A DNA stretch of 64,000 bases from Trichoplax sp. H2 (Eukaryota > Placozoa > Uniplacotomia > Trichoplacea). Below, in pieces: positions 24,623 to 37,157 of the stretch (the stretch's first letter is position 1; the number at the start of each line of letters is the position of its first letter). The translations under genes were made by a program, and so were the position numbers. The stretch lies in the NCBI GenBank assembly GCA_003344405.1, contig NOWV01000208.1, positions 1-64,000 of the forward strand. Reading direction: 5' to 3'. The notes under the pieces were generated by a model. The model was not told where the DNA came from. It saw nothing but the letters and a program-made list of their open reading frames with translations, and searched no databases.

Positions 24623-25210
24623 TGTCACGGTACGCCGTTACTAATTAAGAAACTGTAAATTAATGAATGCTTATGAATAGATAAGATAAGGTTATGTGCT
24701 ATGTTTTAATGTGCTTGTAGCTGATAATAGGATGGTAGAAATAAGATAAAAATAGAAGTTGTTAGCACTTAATTTACTGTAGGTTTATAAGGTGTGTTAA
24801 TCTCTAAAAATTGAGCTGTATATGGACGAAGGTTAAGCGTCTTAACACCTGATAGCTTGTAGCTATCTAAGTCTGAGAATATCGACATGTATATTTGGTA
24901 ATGGTATTATACTAATTAATGTAACTTGTAAAGCATGAATTCTCACTCGTTAATATTGGAATTCACTGTAGAAACCTATTTAAGCGCGTGTGTTTGTAGA
25001 ATAAAGTAAGTAATTGCTCAAGAAACGGCAAGACTCATATCGTGAAGAATAGTGTAATAATTAGTCAGTTGTCTGTGGAGATCAGCCGAGAAATCGAGTT
25101 CTCAAATACTTCTCTCATAGAAACTGAAAGTACTGGGAGAAATAGCCCAAGTTTTAAGTAACTACACTAGAGTTCTTTACTTTCCTTTGCCACAAGTGAA
25201 GGTTGTGACA
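24623..25210 (+). mobile_element. Solo LTR (family 2), 588 bp
   Basis: It begins TGTCACGGTACGCCG and ends GGTTGTGACA. It is flanked by ATTCT at 24618-24622 and 25211-25215, a clean 5-bp target-site duplication. TATTTAAG at 24977 is followed by AATAAA at 25000. A second copy lies inverted at 33285-34416 (interrupted) and a third enters at 63949. No internal coding region is adjacent, so this is a solo LTR left by LTR-LTR recombination. Confidence 0.88.
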
Positions 25211-27560
25211 ATTCTGTATTTATTTAATTAGAAAGATTCCCACTGGCAGTTATAAATTTTTCCTATTTAAATAATTTAAGATCGTTTCTGTTGGAATGAA
25301 TTTTGAAAAACATATTCAAAACAATAATTAGTAGGATAAAATGATCATAAATATAAATTTGAGTCTTTTACGGCTTCTTTAGAATGTTATGAAATACTCG
25401 CACTAATGTTAGAACTGCGGAGCAGTTTCGGCCATTGTTTCAAAAAGGTAAAAACAATCCTATTATTCAAATTATAAATGTAAGCTTTGCATTAATGCTG
25501 CAAAATTCATATTACGGATATTACAAATATCTGACGATGGCGAGAACATCCTGCATTCATTCAAATACATATAAAAGCCGGCGTAGATAGAATTCAGTAT
25601 ACAACAGTAGACGCTTGCCGTGTACTTAACAGCATCTATTCATTTAAAACAATTCACCTCGATCTTCAATACCCGACAAAAGATGCGGTTTATGGTTTCG
25701 GTCGATATTTGTTTATGTGTATTTTCAATTTTAGTAACTGAAGAGAATATTCTGAAAAGTAAGGTTGCTCATTGTGTTTTTAAAATATCAATTTATATGA
25801 ATATATATAATATTACTTTAGTATCTGTATAGAATACTGCTATCTATGACGTAATCTATTCTTCTATAGATAACTGCATAGTTTTATAGTAATGTCTGAG
25901 TACTGATAACTAATAATATTTTATCTGTATAATAAACTGACAGATTTTTCTACAAAGTTTAGGATCAGTTTTGTCTAAGAGAATCTTGTGGTATTTCTAT
26001 CTCTCCTGGCAATAGGAATTCGTTAATTTAGAGTAAATAGAGTCGTACAGCAAATAAATATCGGAGAATATAAATCTGATAGTAGGCTCGTTGTCATGTA
26101 ATTTTCTGCAGTAATCTAATATTTCCTTATTAATAACTTCGATTTGCAACCGTAATCTATTGAAAATACAGTACCGTCTAGACTTATTAGAAATTTAGAC
26201 GGATAACAGAACGCATTTTTAATCTTGTGAAATATCCAAAGCTCTTAATTGTGTCTATCACAAATTTGTGATCTGCCATAGAAAGGAAACAAGGAATTCA
26301 TAATAAACAAAATTTTAAGCTTGAATGATTCAATTATTAGAAATACTTTATAAATAACGACATATTAAATAGAAATATGACTTCATTTACTGGATATTAA
26401 TATTTTAAGTGTTATTGTTCACAATAGAAGGAAATTTTGATGATACTAAATATAAATGTTGAGTTACTGTGCTTCTCTACGCACGGAAATTTAATAATGT
26501 GTCTTGAATAATCTTCATTAATCTTTTGTTAATGATATCCACTCTTAACCCCACAAGCTTCAAGGCACAGTCAGCTCTTTAAGTTTTCCTGATACGTCGA
26601 TATTTTAACCTAGTCACGATGGCAGTTCAAGATAATAATAGCAAATTTAAGTTAATGAATTCGGCACTCGAAATTGAATTATTGATTCAAACTTCTTATT
26701 TTGATTTAAACAAAAGTTAATTATGATCTTATATCCAAGAGAAAGAGTTGTACTGCCATTTTATACCTTGAGACTTTGTATTTAATATAAAATCTAGTCA
26801 TATTTATTTTTAGACAAATTGGATGAGTGTAATATAAGCTTTTCATCACTAAGTATAACATTAATTCTAGTTGTATGATATAATTTTACAAGAATATTAT
26901 AGATATAATCAAATTATGTTCATTTACCTGAGAAATTCTTCTAATTTCAATGCTGCAGTATTTGAAAGCGATCAAAAACATTATTTTTTTATCCTTCTCC
27001 AACTTTTCGACTTTTAGGAGACTTTTAAAATAGAATAATTCATCAATTGATAATACCAATAGCAGCTAATTAAAAGCGAATTAGATGTGCATTCTTATAC
27101 TGATACAAGATAGACGGTTACTTTGTTATGATAAGAAGGAAGATAAATTTTAGTAGGCATTTCGATGATATTCGAAATAAAATTATTCAGTATTTTATGC
27201 GCCAATAGCGGCTGATTATCTTGAATTTGATATAATTTATTCGTTGGTAATATGTAATTGAGAATCAATAATATATCAACTTTCGAAAGTTTTAGTTCTG
27301 TATTTTTGTATAATTTTTGAGACAATTAAACTGATTCCATTATCTCTTCATCACTTAATCATTAAATTAATGCATTGCTTTTAGACGTTACAGTCTTCTT
27401 GATATTGCAGAAAGCTCTTTCAATACTCCTGAAACTATGGTGCATAAAATTCCTCTGCATATAAGAAATCGAATATGATTGAGTGACAATTAAGGCAATT
27501 AAAAGTATCCGGGGTAATTTTAAATCTTGTAATTACAGTTGAATTAAATTGATTTATTAT
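25211..27560. other. Intergenic spacer with a possible GPCR scrap
   Basis: At about 25665-25735 (+) the reading FNTRQKMRFMVSV resembles the loop 2/TM4 start of the nearby receptors (FNTRKKLRLVIGF). No other helix is found in order, so this is only a hint of an ancient GPCR remnant. The rest is unremarkable AT-rich DNA. Confidence 0.35.
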
Positions 27561-29197
27561 ACTGTGATGAAATGAAATAAGTAGAAATCAAGCTACTAAA
27601 TTTCTATCATACTTTCATTCTACTTTCTTTACAGTCTGGTCGACTTAACCAAACTTTCACAACAAATAAAATTGGTGAAACAACCGATCAATAATTTATT
27701 GAGAAAACGTGAGAGAGTCTAATCAAACAACCTTCCAAATACTTAATTCTAAGTATTATAAGTAACGAAATCGAAAAAATGACAGAACTGAAACTGTCAA
27801 CAACCAAACAACTTAACAAAAACAAGAACGTTTTAACTTACCACAGCTCAACCACGAAGGCCTTTAAAATTTAACAAGTTCTTCAAAACAATCTTCTTTT
27901 ACTCTCTACTCTAAATTTTCTGATTGTACTATCGTTTATAGGCTTTGCAGAGCCCTCAGTGGTTCTCAAAACTAAATATTTATTAACCAATCACTCTTAA
28001 GATCTTTTTTACAAAACTACTTTGCACCAACTAAGAAAATAAAAATCATTCAAAGTTCACCCACAAATTACCTTGTGATTCCCGTACAAAATACTATAAA
28101 TGTTATGTTCTTCAATAATAAGTTCACTCCGTGAGTAAGATTGATAACCGCATTTTATTATTAGTTGATCGGTATTTATAGCTACACAAGGTTACACCTC
28201 GATACGATTACAGTTTATACTTCGCACTACAATTAGTAACTTATCAGTCCGCCTTTTACAACGTTATCACCTACTGTATTACAAGTACTACCATACAATC
28301 ATCATATACGTACATATATAGTGTTTCCTTTATTTATGCCTTTATGGTTAAGATATCGTATTTAATCTATTACGAACTATATATATGTTATACAACAATA
28401 AAACCATCAAACTAACTATAAAATACCTCAAGCTTCATTTCTAACTTAATTTCCACTCATTATAAATTACAAAAGTCTAAAAATTAACCTTTAAACATCA
28501 CGATTTAGTCGTAAAAATTACAGTCTAACTACTTAATAATCAACACAACCTCTGCCATTTGCCATCTTGTTTTCTATTTTTGTAACTAAACTTTCCTAAT
28601 ACGACCTATCATGTCACGTCATAAAATTCCAAAGTTTCAAATTCATAAAAAAGATTAAATTTCAAAAATCAACTCTTACAACCTTTTCCAGAAAAAATTA
28701 AAGCAGAAACATTAACATAATATCGGACATAAATCCGACCGGCTCCGGAATCCGAATCCGAAAAAAAAGGATTTTATAAAGATCACAGTAATCGCTTATC
28801 AAAAAATTTTATACGACTATTATGGCTACTTTTCTGACATTAGTATGTTTCTGCGTGAAGTTGTACGGTTACTGTACGATTATAGTCTACATCACTGTAC
28901 TTTACTGTCATGCTATATATCCCCTTTCTCTATGGATAGGGTTTTCTTGCTAACTCAAATTGATCAATAATATCAATAGACTATGAAACGCCATTTCTTT
29001 AGATTAGGCGATTGCTCTTGGGTTATTTCTATAGTAGTCTATATAATACTTTATAAATTAATGAAGAAGAAAAGATGGCGACATCTTGATTTGGCAGGGT
29101 AAAGCTAAAGATACTATGACTTTCTAGGGATTTTGTATGGTAAATTAAAATAGTGACATACTAAAAGCTATAAAGGACTCTACTTTTAGTCCTTTAT
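27561..29197 (+). repeat. Interspersed repeat A, inverted partner of 37158-38515
   Basis: The sequence from tgatgaaatgaaat..ctttcattctactttc (27565-27630) through ..ggaatccgaatccgaaaaaaaagg (28745-28770) to ..tggcgacatcttgatttggcaggg and AAAGGACTCTACTTTTAGTCCTTT (29173-29197) matches the reverse complement of 38515 down to 37158. One end is an 8-bp stem hairpin (AAAGGACT / AGTCCTTT). No long open frame is present. It is probably a non-autonomous mobile element of unknown class. Confidence 0.75.
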
Positions 29198-29291
29198 TTA
29201 CAGTACAATAAATTTTTTCGACCATTTTAAGGTCATACTCTCGATTATTACATACTTAGGACTCAAACAACACCTGCAGCATGTAGGCTCT

Positions 29292-30044
29292 TGTGACAGT
29301 GTTATATACTGTGTTAGAGTAGAAATATCTATGTTAGGATAATTCTGTTAGCCTATCCTTATTTAGTTAACTTCTAATTTGGATATACTCTGTTTTAATA
29401 TAGCACTGACTTTTTATGATAGTGACACATATACACATACTGAAATTAATNNNNNNNNNNNNNNNNNNNNATAGCTAACAGTCTACAATCACAATACTAA
29501 GTTAAATTACACTCTTAAACAATGTTCTGATTTTAATACAATAGAAGCAAGATTTATCATAAACTAAGTAAAATCTGAATATACTACATTACAGACGGTA
29601 GCCTATCCTTATTTAGTTAACTTCTAATTTGGATATACTCTGTTTTAATATAGCACTGACTTTTTATGACAGTGATACATATATACATACTGAAATTAAT
29701 ACTTATAATAGGGAATGCAAATCATCGACTTACAGTTCGAATCATTGTGATTATAATTTACTTATGATAGATTGTAAATTATCGTGGAAATGTTCCGTGA
29801 TAGTTTGCAAAATGACCGATTTCGCATACGGTCACGTTCATATAGATGTAGTATGTCGTGTAATAAAGTAGATTCTCAAACTTAGTGTTTAACGTAAAAT
29901 ACGAGGCGTCTAAGTCTTTGTGTAGTCTGCTAGTAGAGCAAAAGTGTTTGTGATAGTGCAGATATCGTTCCTTGATACGTGGTTCAAGGAATTGACTTAT
30001 TAATCGTCTATTACGTTATCTTGTTGCAAAGCTGTTTTGTGACA
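29292..30044 (+). mobile_element. Solo LTR (family 1), interrupted by an assembly gap
   Basis: It starts TGTGACAGTGTTATATACTG and ends GCAAAGCTGTTTTGTGACA, flanked by GCTCT on both sides (29287-29291 and 30045-30049). The gap at 29451-29470 splits it. Sequence 29347-29450 is repeated at 29597-29700, and 29471-29596 matches no other LTR copy, so the join is unreliable. Three copies of this LTR contain a similar short open frame without an ATG start, which reflects shared LTR sequence rather than a gene. Confidence 0.85.
29451..29470. other. Assembly gap (20 N)
   Basis: The fixed 20-N run separates two contig ends that overlap in LTR sequence. Confidence 1.
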
Positions 30045-30049
30045 GCTCT

Positions 30050-31284
30050 GCATTTAACTTCGTAAAATTTAAAATAAGCAAAGTTTAAGATTTTCCTTCG
30101 TTTCGTACTAGTGGATGAGATGAAGATTTTAATTACTAGTAGTCAAGAGATATATTTCAAATTATCTGGTTTCATAGCTTTTAGATAATTAATTAAAAGG
30201 TCAATATCGTAATAATAGCTATTGTATAGCTACTAATTATTCTGGCTAATTTGCATTTCACTATGAAGCTATATGAGAATTTACATGAAATTAAATCATT
30301 TAAGAGGATATCAGGTACGTTACGTAAAAGGATTATATTCAAATGGGGCATAAAGTTTTATAGAAAATACTTCATTTTAATTCTGTTTTAATGTGAAAAT
30401 TTTATATAGTAATTTACAATCCTGTATATCTGTGTTCGATGATACTTAGAAATATTTTTTAAATCTTATAAAGAAATCTAATTAAACTTAAAATTTTGCA
30501 GACAAATTACTAGGTAATTAAGGAGACAATTATTCTAACGTAAATAGTATAAACTACACGATACTATCAGGGATAATTATTCTGAAATAATAGACTTAAA
30601 AAATTTATATATGATATTTTAATGTACACCATAATGTTGGCAATAAAAAATCACAATTTTCGATGTTATATATATGAAATCCTACTGAAAACTTTTGTGG
30701 GAGCTAATTTAGGATTTAAGCAAACAGTTTAAAACAAACGTTATACATTTACATATATTAATATTAAAAGTGCCATTAATTCGATTCCAACTTTAATAAC
30801 AATCCATTGAAAGTAAATGTATAAATATGTTTGAAGCTTGGGATTTTAATCTATATCCTAATCATTTTTGGAAATGATACTATTTTTGAAAGATCGAAGT
30901 GTATTAAGGGCATGAAATTGATTTTTCGGTCAAGATATCAAATGTTCTCGTGGTGATTTGCAAATCTAACTATAAACACTATCATTATTTATGATCTTTC
31001 AATATGATAGGAACGTAAAAATTTTATTTTCAATACAGGACCTATTCCAGAAATAAGATAGGAGTAACTTTTAGTCTCAGAATGGGCATTTAAGATATGA
31101 ATGAATGAATGATCGCTTAATCTGTAAGTATAGCTAGTAAATATCAATATATCGGTGAAATGATTGATCGTGATAGATAACATGATGATCTTCATTGATT
31201 GGTGATCTGGTGATGATCATAATGATATTGATATTCCAAAAGTATTTCCTTTAAGTAATTCTTAATCAAATTATCTATGCTGAA
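30050..31284. other. Intergenic spacer, nothing recognised
   Basis: AT-rich sequence downstream of the minus-strand receptor that ends at 31285. No exon or element ends are seen. Confidence 0.4.
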
Positions 31285-32295
31285 CTATCTATGAAGAAGA
31301 ATTCTTGAATGTTTAGAGTTACAACATTGAAGTAATTCATTTCGGAATGGTCTGTTGCATATTAAATAAACGAAGGAATTTTGTATCCACGAAATTTGAG
31401 ATAACACTAGTGCTATAGCAAAGGCGAAACCAATATTGGGATTAGCATATTGCATGTAGGTAGTTAAAGATATGCCATGCACAGCAGCAATAAATATTAA
31501 AGTTACATGAGGTAAAGACGTTATCATATAAGTAACAGTGACAATAATCATCATGTTAATAATTTTAACTATACGCTTTCTAGAATGTTCCAAAGCTTGT
31601 CCTTGTATAGTAGTATTAGCAACTGTGGATCGTAAATAAGATATGATCTTAATGTACATGATAGTCATAACGCACAACGGCAGAATATAACTAATTGTAT
31701 AATATACGAGCAAGTAAATGGCTACATATCTTTGACTATGAGACATAAAGTCACAAACACGATATAAATTATTATGCATTGAAGTCAGGAAAAGATTTGG
31801 AAGACTAGAGACTAAAGCATAACTCCAGGTGACGATAATCGTCAATTTAATTTTACGGTTAGTGTTTAATGCATATTTTCGATTTAAACTAGCATTGCGG
31901 CAAATACTAAAATATCGATCAACACTAATGATTGCTAATGAGTGAGTCGAAACGGTAAAACCAACTTGTAGCATGTACCCATAGGCTTTGCAGCCAAATT
32001 CTAAGAATGCAGTATATGCTACATTATTTTCTACAATTATCATCGAGATAACATGTAATGCAACAGAAAAAAGAGCAACAACATCAGCTATAGACATGCT
32101 ACAGAGGAAAATATAAGTTGAAGCCTGAAATTGCTTGCAAGTGATAATGATGTAAGCAACAGCTCCATTGGATATTACTCCTATAATACATATTGATATC
32201 GTTAAATAGCCATCCAAGAATATTGTACCCATAAAAGTGTTATTTCGTGATGTCAGTGATGAATGATTTGAGGGATTGAAAGTTGTGTTTTCCAT
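31285..32295 (-). CDS. Class A GPCR with NSxxY in TM7, intronless, 336 aa
   Basis: Seven-helix receptor with unknown ligand. N43 (ISNGA) is in TM1, D71 (SIADV) in TM2, C102 at the top of TM3, DRY at 126-128, W157 in TM4, C181 in the second extracellular loop, P206 in TM5 and P262 (TSLPH) in TM6. TM7 reads ISWIQNSFVYLICNRPF, so the conserved NPxxY is NSFVY (306-310) with Pro replaced by Ser. The 43.9-kb gene has the same change (NSVIY) and also shares MIIxxTxxYxxTxLPH in TM6, so the two form one subfamily. N-terminal sequons are N3, N10 and N19. The start ATG at 32295 gives a normal 30-residue extracellular end. Confidence 0.92.
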   Translation of the reverse strand: MENTTFNPSNHSSLTSRNNTFMGTIFLDGYLTISICIIGVISNGAVAYIIITCKQFQASTYIFLCSMSIADVVALFSVALHVISMIIVENNVAYTAFLEFGCKAYGYMLQVGFTVSTHSLAIISVDRYFSICRNASLNRKYALNTNRKIKLTIIVTWSYALVSSLPNLFLTSMHNNLYRVCDFMSHSQRYVAIYLLVYYTISYILPLCVMTIMYIKIISYLRSTVANTTIQGQALEHSRKRIVKIINMMIIVTVTYMITSLPHVTLIFIAAVHGISLTTYMQYANPNIGFAFAIALVLSQISWIQNSFVYLICNRPFRNELLQCCNSKHSRILLHR

Positions 32296-33279
32296 GTCTC
32301 AACGTCGTACGCTATTCGATATATCCAAACTTAAATTGATACTTTTACTTGGAGTTAAACATACGTATAAGCTGGAAATTTTACGACTTTGGGATTTAGT
32401 GAAAAGGAACAAGTTTGAGTAAAATTTGTTACTAGAAATGACTTAAGCTTGAGATTTGAAATATTGAAAATAAATGCAGTTGATTGTAAGAGGATTCAAA
32501 TCGATATGAAGCTGAAATGAAGTTTCTTTTCCTCCTAATAATTCTTCAAGTACAAATTTGATACTGTATATGGTATAAAAAGGAATACAGTTAAAAAACG
32601 GGAATTGCTAAAATATTCTGATATTGAAATAAGCTCAACTATATTTTACAGAATCGTTTCGGATATTGGCAATGTCTAGGACTTAACTTTGAATCTGACC
32701 GATAAAGTAACTGAAAAATCAAGAAAAATCGTTTTGGATTAGTGACTAATAATTAAAATTTAATATGTAATTCCGATCAATGATTCTGCTTAGAAGAATT
32801 ATTGTAAGATTAGAACATCTGTGTAAACGTATAGAGCAATTTTCAATGGAGGCTTTGTTATATGAATTAAAAGATTAAAGACTGAATCTTTTAGGTGAAT
32901 AGCGAGTAATTTATAAATTGTCTCAAATACGGTGAAAAGAATGATATATATTCTGCAAGGGTTTCAAATTCTATTTATGATCTATAATAGCAAGCGGATG
33001 AATAATTTATTTTCTTGGCATCTTTTGGAATTATAATTTAGTTGATTAAAAATATTTGCATACTCTTGTTTCATATCGGTATAAAGTTTCAAGGTTTGGT
33101 TAATATTGTGTTATAGAAAAATTTGTCAAGATAATTCACTACTGTATATACCTCACTAATGACTAACTAAGAAATTTATATCATTTACATTTCCTTTCAA
33201 AGACTTTCAAGTTGATTAGTATGTATAGGCGGGCATCGTTCTTTGTAATAGTTCGTACTAAATTTTGTCAGCAAGGTAT
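32296..33279. other. Upstream spacer of the 31-kb receptor
   Basis: No second gene or repeat is recognised. The receptor promoter presumably lies in the first few hundred bases, but no motif is distinctive. Confidence 0.4.
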
Positions 33280-33284
33280 GTACT

Positions 33285-34416
33285 TGTCACAACCCTTTCT
33301 TGTGACAAAGGAAACGTTTATTAACAAAGTAAATAATCTCTAGTATAACTATAATAACTCGTATTAATTCACCTAGTATCTCCAATTTCTATGTTAGTGA
33401 TATATAAGAACTCGATTTCTCAACTGAACTCCACACATAATTGAATATATTATATTATTCTTCACTATGCGAGTCTTACACCATTCTTGATCAGCTACTG
33501 ATTTATTCTACTAACATACGCGCTTAAATCGACTTCTACAATGAATTCCAGTGCTAACCAAAGAGAATTAAGTTAGCGTTATCACTATAATACATTACTG
33601 TGATAGTATTATGTACTGTATTGTAGAAATACCTATGTTAGGATAATTCTGTTAGCCTATCCTTATTTAGTTAACTTCAAATTTGGACATACTCTGTTTT
33701 AATATAGCACTGACTTTTTATGACAGTGATACTTATAAACATACTGAAATTAATAGTTATAGCAGGGAATGCAAATCATCGACTTACAGTTCGAATCATT
33801 GTGATTATAATTTACTTATGGTAGATTGTAAATTATCGTGGAAATGTTCCGTGATAGGACATATCGTAATCTGACTATTCTGTATTAGTCATCACATGTC
33901 TATTATCGTAAATACAGTTGTCTGCATTAATGGAGCAGTAGCTACAATTAATATCTAATTCAGTAAATGATTCTAATGTTAATTGTATTAACTATGACTC
34001 ATGAACTATTGAGGAATAGTATATAAATGCAGTATATCGTGTTATAAAATGGATTCTCAAACTTAGTGTTTAACGTAAAATACCAGGCGTCTAAGTCTTT
34101 GCGTAGTCTGCTAGTAGAGCAAAAGTGTTTCTGATAGTGCAAATATCGTTCCTTGATACGTGGTTCAAGAAATTAACTTATTGATCGCATATTACGTTAT
34201 CTTGTTGCAAAGCTGTTTTGTGACAATTACTAAATATGTACACAGATATTCTCATCCTTAGATAGCTACAAGCTATCACACATGACATATAGCCTTATTT
34301 AGCTATTCATTAATTAACAGTTACTTATTTGGTAACGGCGCACCGTAACACTCACGCGATATATAGCCTAATTTAAGTATTCATTCATAGTTATTTGATA
34401 ACGGCGTACCGTGACA
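33285..34416 (-). mobile_element. Solo LTR (family 2), inverted, interrupted by an LTR insertion
   Basis: It starts TGTCACAACCCTTTC and ends CGGCGTACCGTGACA, the reverse complement of the 24623-25210 LTR. It is flanked by GTACT (33280-33284) and GAACT (34417-34421), a target duplication with one difference. The family 1 LTR at 33599-34225 sits inside it. The U3-side end (about 34270-34416) is doubled: the block 'catatagcc..tatttggtaacggcgcaccgtaaca' is followed by a diverged second copy ending at 34416. Confidence 0.85.
33599..34225 (+). mobile_element. Solo LTR (family 1), 627 bp, nested
   Basis: It starts TGTGATAGTATTATG and ends GCTGTTTTGTGACA, flanked by ATTAC at 33594-33598 and 34226-34230. 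Removing it and one ATTAC restores the family 2 LTR, so this insertion is the younger. TATATAAA lies at 34020. Confidence 0.9.
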
Positions 34417-34421
34417 GAACT

Positions 34422-37157
34422 GAGGTAAAAGAAATCGACTTACATAAATTCTAACACCGATTGCTGTACTGTATGTCAGTAATGATGATATTAATTTCAT
34501 GACTATGTATTGAATTAAGTTTATATCCAATTCAAACGATTAAGTATATAACTTGATAGTAGGTAAGTCTTTGTATGTCTTTATCTTTTCATTGCATTCT
34601 TTCGCTTGAATTGAAATAGGTGACCGGAGTAAGGTAAATGTAAAGGTTTAATATTTCAGTCCCTACACTTGATCCAAGGCTTTTGTTAGATTCAATCGTT
34701 TCAAATTCATCTTTAATGTTTTACAATTAATCTAGAAAGCAAATACAAATACTAATTATAATTAAGACCGGTAAAGCAGGAGTCAAGATACATTTTAGAA
34801 ATTACGGATCTGTCTGTTATTGCAAACCGAATAAATTAATCTAAGGGAATTTTGACCATTAATAACTACTCAAAAATAACTTTTGTCCTGCAAAGAGAAG
34901 TGAGAAGTTTTCCTTTTTTTTTTTAAAAACAAGGTTTTGAGTAATTCTTGTTATGATTTCTCAACAACTTGAAATTTTGCTCGTATTATAATTTATCGAT
35001 TTCTAGGAAATTTAAAGGATATTATAGAAGTGATTGAGACATTAAAACTTTAAAATAATCACGCGTAAAGATATTAATAGTCTTTTAATTTTCTTTGATA
35101 CCTATAATTTAAACTCCTCTCACTTTGTTGTTCACACTGTGCTGATTCTGAAAGTATTAATTATAGTAATAAATCTGAATTTCCTCGTAAGTTGTTGACC
35201 ACTATTAGCTACAGTATGATACTGCATATTACAGTAACGTAAAATTTTCATCCCGGAAGACAATGTATCTCGTATACCATAATTGTACGAACACGTACAA
35301 TTAAGAAAAGTTTACTCCGTTATGGAAATTTTTATATCTTGAAATTAATTAGCTAAGCTTAAATTTTGATAGCAGCAATAGGCTACTTAATACATTTCTT
35401 GATAAGCTTTGAATTAAATTACTTAATCCATTTATGAAAACTAATGCTAAATAAATTATAAAGTGAACTTCCGCATTGCCTTCTAGCGTATCAATCTTGC
35501 TGCTTATTACTATGTGTCGTTATATTCGTTAATAAATTAAGGAATATCTGTATATTTCCATCGAATTATCTCATCTTAGATCAGTAGGTTATGCGTATGA
35601 AAGATAAATTTAATACTCTACAATATTTCCATGGTCAATGCAATTCCACTTATGCACTACTATATCTAGACCTTATTCAAGATTTTATTTCTTACGTAAT
35701 TCTTTTATACTACTAATTTTGCTTATTCAATAGAAGCCATCAATAAGAAATATTATTAAAGTTGTTATCCTTGTATACCCATATATATATGATATGATAG
35801 TGTCATATTAATTGCTCTGCTCAAGTTAATTTAGAGAAAAATTTTTGTTGCAATATTTTTTCACTAATTCAGTAAATTAATATAGTCTAATATCTACTCT
35901 ATTTAGAACGGTTGTGTTACTTTAATTTGCACAATTTTTTTAGTACTCTAATACTAATTATCTTATCTGAATTATCTTATTCAGTTTACTCGTATATGTT
36001 TATAAAGTTTTCTTGGCTTATCTATTCCAATAGTAAAGGCTTCGGTCAAAATTTTGAGGTAACGTAGAATTTCAAGATTGTTATGCAACTATAAAAGTAC
36101 AAGATAGAGTCTTCTAAAGCATAAGAATTTAAGAGATTTCTCTATAAGACTTGGACGAATCTAAATCTCTCCAAAAATTTTGTAACGTTTCAAAAAGTAG
36201 AGTTTCAATAAAACTGTTATAGCTTAATTAATAAAATAAATAAATTTTAAAGGTACTACAGATAATAAAATTTCTGATTTAATGCTTTATAAAGTCAAAA
36301 TAGAAATTTATCTACTCAATTTATGCTGCTCTAGTAAAACTAACTTCATGTCTCATAATTCGACATTATTCTGAGTTTTTCTTTTAGCAAATTACTTAAG
36401 CTTTAAGGCACTAACATTATACGTTTTAATCCCGTATCATTATGGCTTATCCTATACGATGTATTACTGATATGTTAGATCCGTTTGTAGTGCAATACAA
36501 ATATGCTTGTCTAAGTGTTTCTACTCATTAAATCAATTTGAATTCCTTTATCCAATAATACGCACTTAAATTAGTTTAAATGGTAGCGGTATAGCGATGT
36601 TTCAGTCAAATACTACTAAGGAACAGCTTTATAATATTTTTGCTTTATATCCTGGCACGTATGAGCTGCTTCGAATGCACAATATGGAGCCTGCTAGATT
36701 AATATTATAATCATCTTGATTTTGAATTTATCTAACACTCAATGATGGTAAAATCTAATTAAGAATAATTAATACGGTGGGAACTTTGAAAACTTTTCAT
36801 GATCATATTTAATCTACAACGTTGAGAATTTGGATCAACAAGAACAGTTACTGTCGCAGATTCAAATTTCGTAGACAATTGATTATGAAATAGCTATTCT
36901 ATCATCGTTCTTATTTCTTCTTGTCTGAAACCTGCTATTGTAAGAAATTTTTCTTATTTGTCAGAGCTTACTGTAATATTATCTAGTATTTGAATCATTT
37001 GTGAATCGGTAATAAATGTATTATAAAATTCTTTGTATGCTCTATATGCTAAGTAGAGTTACTAAAGCAAGTTTATTACAGGTAATAAATAGCAAAAACT
37101 ATTTGAGTAGCTCCTGTTCAATAGTTCTAGAATGTATTTATAATAACTATGTGTAGT
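34422..37157. other. Intergenic spacer, nothing recognised
   Basis: AT-rich, with stops in all frames. No exon chain, GPCR helix motif or element ends were identified. Confidence 0.4.

Noticed and set aside
25620-25832. Small frame with FNTRQKMRF resembling a GPCR loop
   Set aside because: Only one short stretch matches; no other helices occur in order nearby. Kept only as a hint.
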